The notes under the pieces: generated by a model | Database searches by the model: none | What the model saw: only the letters and a program-made list of their open reading frames with translations | What the model was told of the DNA's origin: nothing | Shown here: positions 1-7,952 of the stretch, in pieces | Numbering within the stretch: position 1 is the first letter of the stretch | Layout: each line of letters starts with the position of its first letter | NCBI GenBank assembly: GCA_003694875.1 | Contig: RFJN01000440.1 | Span: 1 to 7,952, forward strand | Reading direction: 5' to 3' | Length of the DNA stretch: 7,952 nucleotides | Origin: Planctomycetota bacterium | GTDB lineage: Bacteria > Planctomycetota > J058 > J103 | Program-made: the position numbers and the translations under genes

Positions 1-25
1 CGCCGCGGCGAGACGCCGTGCGGCG
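1..25 (-). terminator. Candidate hairpin terminator after the phosphohexomutase gene
   Basis: Bases 1-10 can pair with 14-17 and 20-25: CGCCGC (1-6) pairs with GCGGCG (20-25) and GGCG (7-10) with CGCC (14-17), leaving a two-base bulge (18-19) and a three-base loop. It lies 20 bases past the stop of the minus-strand phosphohexomutase, where an intrinsic terminator would sit. The T-run needed for a factor-independent terminator would fall beyond the left edge and cannot be seen. In DNA this GC-rich, such stems are common, and the stretch could also be the end of a neighbouring gene. Confidence 0.22.
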
Positions 26-45
26 GCGAGGCCGACCCGCCGCGC

Positions 46-1758
46 TCAGCCCTCGAGGCCGACGAAGCGCGCGAGTTCGAGCGCCACGGCCCGGGCGCGC
101 TCGCGCTGCTCGCGCTCGATCCGCGCGATCTCCCCGTCGGCCGGCGCACACAGATCCACGTAGATCTTGAGCTTCGGCTCGGTGCCCGACGGCCGCACGA
201 GCGCGCGCCCGCTCTCGCCGAGCTGCAGCTCCACGAGTTCGGCGCGACCGAGATAGCTCGGGCGCGCCTGCGCCCCCTCCCGGTAGTCGATCACCCGCTC
301 GACCGCCGCGCCGCCGAGCGTCTCGGGACGCCGCTCGGCGAGCTGCGCCATGGCCTGCTCGATCTCGCGACGGCCCTCGAGACCCGGACGCCACACGCTG
401 TGCTGCACCGAGACCCACACCCCGTGCGCGCGGTACAGCCGCTCGAGGCGTGCGCGCAGCGAGCCGCCCGCCCGACGCTCGCGCTCGGCGAGCTGCGCGA
501 GCACCGCCGCCGCGCTGATCCCGTCCTTGTCGCGCACCTGCGACCAGACGCTGAAGCCGATCGCCTCCTCGTAGCCGAAGACGAACGTGCCCTCGCCCCG
601 CCCCTCGAGCTCGAGCGCGGCGTGCCAGATCCACTTGAAGCCGGTGAGCGTCGCGACGCTGCGCGCCCCGTGTGCCGCCGCCACCCGGTCGAGCAGCGGC
701 GAGGACACGATCGAGCGCACCACGAAGGGCCGATCGCACGAGGCGTGCTCGAGCAGGTGGTCGCCGAGCAGCGCCCCGATCTGGTTGCCCGTGAGCGGCT
801 CGAAGCCGCCGGTGCGCCCCGGCACGCTCACCGCGAGCCGGTCGGCGTCCGGATCGTTCGCGATCACGAGATCGGCGCCGGTGCGCTCGGCGAGCGCATG
901 CGCGAGCGCGAGTGCTTCCGGCTCCTCCGGGTTCGGGAAGCGCACCGTGGGGAAGCGACCGTCGGGCTCGATCTGCTCGCGCACCGGCTCGATCGCCCCC
1001 AGCCCGGCGCGTTCCAGCGCCGCGAGGGCATACGCGGCGCCCACCCCGTGCATGGCGGTGTAGACGACCCGCAGCCCGGGCCGTTCGGGCCGCGGCGCAA
1101 GACAGCCGTCGAGCGCGGCGAGATAGCGCTCGCGCAGCCCCTCGAGCGGCCGCACCCGCGGGTGCGCGAGCGGATCGTCGACCCGCGGCACCTCGTCCGC
1201 GAAGGGGGCGGCCGCGATCCGTGCGGCGATCTCGGCGTCGACCGGCGGCACGATCTGCACGTGGTCCGGTCCGTAGACCTTGTAGCCGTTGTACTCCGGC
1301 GGGTTGTGGCTCGCGGTCACCACCACCGCCGCCACCGCCCCGCACGCCCGCGCCGCGAACGCCACCGCCGGGGTGGGGCACGGCTCGGGCACGTGGCGGA
1401 CCTCGAGCCCCTTGGCGGCGAAGACCGCGATCGCGTCGCGGCACAGCGCCTCGGACGACAGCCGCGCGTCCCGACCGATCACGAGCGGACCCCGCTGCGC
1501 CAGCCCCCGCTCGATCAGCCAGTCGGCGAGCCCGCAGCTCGCGCGGATCACCACCGCGCGGTTCATGCGGTTCGAGCCCGCCCCCACCACCCCGCGCAGC
1601 CCCGCGGTGCCGAAGCGCAGCGTGCCCGCCATGCGCTCGGCGAGCTCCTCGCGCGCCCCGCGCGCGATCAGCGCCTCGAGCTCGGCGCGCGTCTCCGGGT
1701 CGGGGTCGTGGCGCGCCCACGTGCGCGCGGCTTCGATCGGATCGGCGGGAAGCTGCAT
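46..1758 (-). CDS. Alpha-D-phosphohexomutase (phosphoglucomutase/phosphomannomutase, PGM2/PgcA-type)
   Basis: Predicted cytosolic enzyme that interconverts hexose 6-phosphate and hexose 1-phosphate (glucose and/or mannose) through a phosphoserine, feeding sugar-nucleotide synthesis or glycogen and trehalose metabolism. The 570-residue product has the four family signatures in order: the catalytic loop TASHNP at 148-153 with the phosphoserine at Ser150; the metal-binding loop DPDADR at 302-307; the sugar-recognition loop GYEEAIGF at 395-402; and the phosphate-binding loop RPSGTEPKLKIY at 522-533. An early RFGTAGLRG stretch at 48-56 is also typical. Length and the GYEEAIG form of the sugar loop fit the PGM2/PgcA branch (Bacillus PgcA is about 580 aa) better than the shorter AlgC/ManB branch. 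Glucose versus mannose preference cannot be read from sequence. The ATG at 1758 is chosen because GGAGGA lies six bases upstream. The gene is complete, with no frameshift, and is transcribed divergently from metH. Confidence 0.95.
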   Translation of the reverse strand: MQLPADPIEAARTWARHDPDPETRAELEALIARGAREELAERMAGTLRFGTAGLRGVVGAGSNRMNRAVVIRASCGLADWLIERGLAQRGPLVIGRDARLSSEALCRDAIAVFAAKGLEVRHVPEPCPTPAVAFAARACGAVAAVVVTASHNPPEYNGYKVYGPDHVQIVPPVDAEIAARIAAAPFADEVPRVDDPLAHPRVRPLEGLRERYLAALDGCLAPRPERPGLRVVYTAMHGVGAAYALAALERAGLGAIEPVREQIEPDGRFPTVRFPNPEEPEALALAHALAERTGADLVIANDPDADRLAVSVPGRTGGFEPLTGNQIGALLGDHLLEHASCDRPFVVRSIVSSPLLDRVAAAHGARSVATLTGFKWIWHAALELEGRGEGTFVFGYEEAIGFSVWSQVRDKDGISAAAVLAQLAERERRAGGSLRARLERLYRAHGVWVSVQHSVWRPGLEGRREIEQAMAQLAERRPETLGGAAVERVIDYREGAQARPSYLGRAELVELQLGESGRALVRPSGTEPKLKIYVDLCAPADGEIARIEREQRERARAVALELARFVGLEG

Positions 1759-1764
1759 GGGCTG

Positions 1765-1770
1765 TCCTCC
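1765..1770 (-). promoter_or_regulatory. Ribosome binding site of the phosphohexomutase
   Basis: On the minus strand GGAGGA ends six bases before the ATG at 1758. This decides the start, because the reading frame stays open far upstream and holds another in-frame ATG at 1842 without a comparable site. Confidence 0.75.
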
Positions 1771-1790
1771 GGCGGCGACCGTGCGAGCCG

Positions 1791-1819
1791 AAGGTAGCGT
1801 CGGCGCGAGCGCCGAACAA
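1791..1819 (-). promoter_or_regulatory. Weak candidate sigma-70 promoter for the phosphohexomutase
   Basis: Minus strand: TTGTTC (1819-1814) as a -35 element and TACCTT (1796-1791) as a -10, with a 17-base spacer. Each matches the consensus at only three of six positions. Spacing and location are right (about 33 bases before the start codon). A short inverted repeat, CGGCG-CGAG-CGCCG at 1801-1814, fills most of the spacer and could be an operator or chance. Treat as a suggestion only. Confidence 0.2.
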
Positions 1820-1860
1820 GCGGCTGCCCCGCGGCACGGCATGCCCGAGCCGCTGGCAGC
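1819..1860. repeat. Imperfect inverted repeat in the divergent intergenic region
   Basis: AGCGGCT (1819-1825) is the reverse complement of AGCCGCT (1848-1854). GCTGCC (1823-1828) is the reverse complement of GGCAGC (1855-1860). The two pairings share bases, so they are mutually exclusive. The 8-base palindrome GGCATGCC (1838-1845) sits in the loop. The element lies between the two divergent start codons, so it could be an operator shared by both genes. No match to a MetR (TGAA-N5-TTCA) or MetJ (AGACGTCT) box is seen. The dyad itself is certain; any function is inferred. Confidence 0.4.
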
Positions 1861-1903
1861 GACACCGGGGCGGACGCGGAGGCGGCCACCGGCGCTCGCA
1901 CGG

Positions 1904-1933
1904 TTGCCGCCACCGCCGGCCGGCGCGTAGGAT
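1904..1933 (+). promoter_or_regulatory. Candidate sigma-70 promoter for metH
   Basis: TTGCCG (1904-1909) and TAGGAT (1928-1933) are separated by 18 bases, and each matches the consensus hexamer at four of six positions. A start near 1940 would give a leader of roughly 55 bases before the TTG at 1996. It is the best promoter-like pair on the plus strand between the divergent genes. The leader carries a possible hairpin, CCGCGG (1945-1950) with CCGCGG (1961-1966), just before the ribosome binding site. Confidence 0.35.
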
Positions 1934-1979
1934 GGCCGTCCGCTCCGCGGCCGCCGGTCGCCGCGGGCCCGAACCCGTT

Positions 1980-1985
1980 GAGGAA
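1980..1985 (+). promoter_or_regulatory. Ribosome binding site of metH (supports a TTG start)
   Basis: GAGGAA lies ten bases before TTG at 1996, which is slightly long but usable spacing. The other candidate, TTG at 1978, overlaps this site and has no purine-rich site of its own upstream, so 1996 is preferred. Confidence 0.45.
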
Positions 1986-1995
1986 CGCGCCGCTC

Positions 1996-5744
<3,749 letters not shown>

Positions 5745-5748
<4 letters not shown>

Positions 5749-6485
5749 CGACGCCACAGACGAGCGAAGCGCAGGGGGCGACCGGAGACACCGTCGAGGT
5801 CTCGGTCGTCGTGCCCGTCTACAACGAGCAGGACAACGTCGCCCCGCTCGCCGACGAGATCCGCGCCGCCATGGAGCGCACCGGGCGCCCCTGGGAGCTG
5901 ATCTACGTCGACGACGGCTCGAGCGACCGCACCGCCGAGATCTGCGAGGGGCTCGAGGGGGTGCGGCTCGTGCGCCACGCCCACAACCTCGGCCAGTCGG
6001 CCGCGACCGTGACCGGGATCCGGGCCGCGCGCGGCGAGACGATCGTGACGCTCGACGGCGACGGGCAGAACGACCCCGCCTCGATCCCCGAGCTGCTCGC
6101 CGCGCTCGAGACGCACGACGTGGCGCAGGGGATCCGTGCGAAGCGGCGCGACACGCTGTGGCGGCGCTTCGGCTCGCGGCTCGCCTGGCTCGTGCGCAAC
6201 CTCGTGGTGCGCGACGGGATCAAGGACATCGGCTGCTCGCTGCGCGCGTTCCCACGCGACGTCGCGCTGTGGCTGCCGCCGTTCGACGGACTGCACCGGC
6301 TCATGCCCGCGCTCTTCGTCTTCCTCGGGCTGCGCGTGCGGCAGGTCGAGACCAACCACCGTCCGCGCACCGCGGGCGTCTCGAAGTACGGCAACCTCAA
6401 GCGCGGTGCGCGCGGGCTGTTCGACCTGCTCGGGCTGCTGTGGCTCAAGCGCCGCATGATCTCGCCACGCGGGCGGCTGCGCTGA
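5745..6485 (+). CDS. Family 2 glycosyltransferase (DPM1/polyprenyl-phosphate sugar transferase-like)
   Basis: Predicted inverting GT-A glycosyltransferase, probably moving a sugar from a nucleotide donor to a polyprenyl phosphate at the inner face of the membrane. The 246-residue protein has the opening VVPVYNEQDN (22-31), the nucleotide-binding YVDDGSSDRT (54-63), the metal-binding DGD of TLDGDGQNDP (Asp104 and Asp106), DIGCSLRAF (161-169) and HRPRTAGVSKYGNL (205-218), a hallmark of dolichol-phosphate-mannose-synthase-like enzymes. A short hydrophobic stretch at about 224-234 (FDLLGLLW) followed by a basic tail may dock it to the membrane. There are no two full C-terminal membrane spans as in ArnC. 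Donor and acceptor cannot be told from sequence. The ATG overlaps the metH stop (ATGA, 5745-5748), which implies co-transcription and translational coupling. The gene ends 12 bases from the end of a convergent gene. Confidence 0.9.
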
Positions 6486-6528
6486 GGCGCGCGGCCCTCA
6501 CGCGGCCGAGAGCGCGGCGCGGCGCGCC
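6486..6528. other. Nested dyads across the convergent gene junction
   Basis: GGCGCGC (6486-6492) can pair with GCGCGCC (6522-6528). Inside it CGGCC (6492-6496) can pair with GGCCG (6504-6508) around a seven-base loop that contains the stop codon of the minus-strand gene. Only 12 bases separate the two convergent stops, so any shared terminator must lie in coding DNA. There is no T-run on either side, so this is at best a structural hint, not a called terminator. Confidence 0.2.
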
Positions 6529-7619
6529 ACGGCACCGAGCGCGCCGGCGATCAGCGGAGACGGACGCGCCCGCAGCGCGCGCACCTCACCGATCGCGAGC
6601 CCGCGCTGCGCGAGCCGCAGCCCGATCGCCGGCGCGAACGACTCCGCGCCCCCGCCGGCGACGAGCAGCGCACGCGGCCACGCCCCGCCGCGCTCCATGT
6701 GCCGCCGCAGCCGCTCGGCGATCCCGGCGCACAGCGCCTTCTCGAGATCCTGTCGCGGCAGCACGAAGAACTCGCGGGTGACGAAGCTCATGCCGCCGAA
6801 GGTGAGCATCTCGGTGCCGGCGTCGAGCTGTCGCAACAGCGCCACATCCCCACCGGTCTGCCAGCCGCGCTGCGCCGCATAGCGGCGCGCGTGCTCGAGC
6901 AGCCGGATCCCGCCGTGCGGGATGATCTCGAGATCGAGCAGCCCCTCGAAGAAGCTCGCGATGTAGAGCCGCGACGTCTTGTGCCCCACATCCAGCACCA
7001 CCACGGGGGGCGCGCCCTCGCGGATCCAGGCGCGCTCGTAGGCGAGTTCGGTGAACACCTCGCCGGCGGGCAGGAAGTGGGTCGTGACGGTGATCGGGCA
7101 GTGGCCGAGGGCGGCGCGCCAGGGCTCGAAGACCCGCAGCTCGATCGGTGTGGCGCGCCAGCGCGCCGGCCCCTCGCGCAGCCGGTCCGCCACCGCGCTC
7201 GGGCCGTCGACCACCACGAGCCGCACCCGGTCGCCCGGACGCACGAAGGGGCCGATCGCGGCGTGCAGCAGCGCCTCCACCCGCTCGCGTGTCGGCTCGG
7301 CGGCGAGCAGCGCCCGGTAGCCGCCGAGCGTGGCGGCCGGCGCCCCCACGAGCAGCAGCTGCTCGGCGCGCTCGGGGTGCGCCACGACGAGCGGCGGCTC
7401 GAGCCGGCCGCCCACGCTGTCCATGCCGCGGCGCGCGCCGGCGCGCGCCGGCAGGTCGCCGGGACACACCGCACTCTCGAGCTCGAGCCTCCCCACCGGC
7501 TGCAGCCCGCCCGGCTCGACGGCGAAGCCCTCGGCGCGGGTGCGCAGCTCCCCCATGTCGACCACGACCAGGCGATCGCGGCCGCGCGACCTCGACTCGG
7601 CGGCTGCCGGCTCGTGCAT
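6498..7619 (-). CDS. ParM/Alp-like actin-fold ATPase
   Basis: Predicted 373-residue member of the actin/Hsp70 fold, closest in layout to the ParM/StbA and archaeal-type actin-like proteins. Visible motifs: phosphate-1 loop VVVDMGELRTR (18-28, Asp21 and Gly23); an LLLVGAPAA strand (88-96); phosphate-2 loop VVVLDVGHKTSRLYI (206-220, Asp210 and Gly212); a connecting segment IIPHGGIRLLEHA (232-244); and the adenosine loop LLVAGGGAESFAPAI (318-332), followed by a C-terminal helix with PLIAGALGA (355-363). This order is what ParM-type proteins show. There is no SHS2 insertion as in FtsA or PilM, no membrane span and no signal peptide. Such proteins polymerise with ATP, typically to move plasmids or position cell structures, but a role here is inferred. 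The phosphate-1 loop is atypical (ELRTR after the Gly). ATG 7619 is preferred over GTG 7625 because of the strong site at 7625-7631. It follows a Pro/Ala-rich gene by 27 bases, probably in one operon. Confidence 0.75.
   Translation of the reverse strand: MHEPAAAESRSRGRDRLVVVDMGELRTRAEGFAVEPGGLQPVGRLELESAVCPGDLPARAGARRGMDSVGGRLEPPLVVAHPERAEQLLLVGAPAATLGGYRALLAAEPTRERVEALLHAAIGPFVRPGDRVRLVVVDGPSAVADRLREGPARWRATPIELRVFEPWRAALGHCPITVTTHFLPAGEVFTELAYERAWIREGAPPVVVLDVGHKTSRLYIASFFEGLLDLEIIPHGGIRLLEHARRYAAQRGWQTGGDVALLRQLDAGTEMLTFGGMSFVTREFFVLPRQDLEKALCAGIAERLRRHMERGGAWPRALLVAGGGAESFAPAIGLRLAQRGLAIGEVRALRARPSPLIAGALGAVARRAALSAA
7431..7450. repeat. Perfect 10-base tandem duplication inside the actin-like gene
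   Basis: The unit GCGCGCGCCG occurs twice back to back. On the minus strand it encodes part of an Ala/Arg/Gly-rich stretch around residues 57-63, between the phosphate-1 loop and the next strand. Ten bases is not a multiple of three, so loss or gain of one unit would shift the frame. Confidence 0.8.
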
Positions 7620-7624
7620 GGCCA

Positions 7625-7631
7625 CTCCTCC
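7625..7631 (-). promoter_or_regulatory. Ribosome binding site of the actin-like gene
   Basis: On the minus strand GGAGGAG ends five bases before ATG 7619. A GTG at 7625 would share its first G with the site itself, leaving no spacing, so the ATG is the likely start. Confidence 0.75.
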
Positions 7632-7646
7632 CCGCGCAGGCGACGC

Positions 7647-7952
7647 TCAGAACGTGATCTTGGGCAGCCGCACCCGCCGCTCGCTGTACTCCGCGCGTCC
7701 GCGCGCCTCGGGTTCGGGACGCACCTCGACCCGCTGCAGCTCCGGCTCGGCACGCACCGTGGCCGGACCGCCCGGCTCGGCGGCCGCAGCGCGCGGCAGC
7801 CGCGAGGAGGCGAGCGGCTCGACCGCCACGGGCTCGGCGGGCGACGGCCCGCCGGACGGCGTCGCGTCGGTGGGCGGTTGCGGCGGCTGCTGCGCGCGCG
7901 CCGCGGTGCGGGCGAGCGCGTCGTGCGCCCGTGGGGTGGCGGGCTCGGACGC
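7647..7952 (-). CDS. Pro/Ala-rich protein of unknown function, C-terminal part (5' end beyond the window)
   Basis: The reading frame is open from the right edge to the TGA at 7647-7649, giving the last 101 residues of a protein I do not recognise. Codon third positions are nearly all G or C, as in the neighbouring genes, which supports real coding. By my count 18 residues are proline and about 20 alanine, with many Glu and Arg, and no hydrophobic segment. This looks like a disordered, highly charged tail. It ends in a compact basic/hydrophobic stretch, YSERRVRLPKITF, which stands out from the rest and may be a docking motif. The gene lies 27 bases upstream of the actin-like ATPase on the same strand, so they are probably co-transcribed and may act together. 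The GTG at 7829 is an internal codon, not a convincing start: no ribosome binding site precedes it and the same composition continues upstream. Confidence 0.6.
   Translation of the reverse strand, partial: ASEPATPRAHDALARTAARAQQPPQPPTDATPSGGPSPAEPVAVEPLASSRLPRAAAAEPGGPATVRAEPELQRVEVRPEPEARGRAEYSERRVRLPKITF

Noticed and set aside
400..1797. Plus-strand frame of 465 codons opposite the phosphohexomutase
   Set aside because: Codon-aligned antisense of a clear enzyme gene; no motif or ribosome binding site supports it.
1840..1842. In-frame ATG as an earlier start for the phosphohexomutase
   Set aside because: It adds a low-complexity extension, lacks a good ribosome binding site, and is far from where the family similarity starts.
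1759..1995. SAH, SAM or cobalamin riboswitch upstream of metH
   Set aside because: I looked for the conserved SAH core and a cobalamin box and saw neither; the likely leader is also short. A covariance-model search would settle it.
6586..7467. Alternative minus-strand frame of 293 codons within the actin-like gene
   Set aside because: Arg/Ala-rich, no domain; the overlapping frame has three ordered actin-fold loops.
7623..7625. GTG as start of the actin-like gene
   Set aside because: It would overlap the Shine-Dalgarno sequence with no spacing; ATG 7619 is five bases from it.
7827..7829. GTG as the true start of a small 60-residue protein
   Set aside because: The frame stays open to the window edge with the same codon use and composition, so this is most likely an internal valine of a longer protein.

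Overview
This is a very GC-rich window (well over half G+C by eye, with almost every third codon position G or C). It holds four complete protein genes and the C-terminal part of a fifth. The full-length methionine synthase is strongly similar to the Escherichia coli enzyme. Together with the overall gene set this suggests a GC-rich proteobacterium, possibly a gammaproteobacterium. That placement is an inference from remembered family sequences, not from a search. I see no rRNA, tRNA, CRISPR array, insertion sequence or transposase.

Layout from left to right: (1) a possible hairpin terminator at 1-25; (2) a minus-strand alpha-D-phosphohexomutase (phosphoglucomutase/phosphomannomutase, 570 aa) at 46-1758; (3) a divergent intergenic region of about 240 bases with candidate promoters facing both ways and several dyads; (4) plus-strand metH (cobalamin-dependent methionine synthase, about 1250 aa, TTG start); (5) a family 2 glycosyltransferase of the dolichol/polyprenyl-phosphate sugar transferase type (246 aa) overlapping metH by four bases (ATGA); (6) after a 12-base convergent gap, a minus-strand ParM/Alp-like actin-fold ATPase (373 aa); (7) directly upstream of it on the same strand, the last 101 codons of a Pro/Ala-rich protein that runs off the right edge.

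How the genes relate: metH makes methionine and recycles methyl-tetrahydrofolate. The glycosyltransferase appears to be translationally coupled to it although the two share no obvious pathway. The phosphohexomutase supplies hexose-1-phosphates for sugar nucleotides, which could feed glycosyltransferases in general, but nothing here ties it to this one. The minus-strand pair at the right (disordered-tail protein followed 27 bases later by an actin-like ATPase) looks like a two-gene filament or segregation module and is the least conventional part of the window. The three left-hand genes are ordinary housekeeping or envelope genes.
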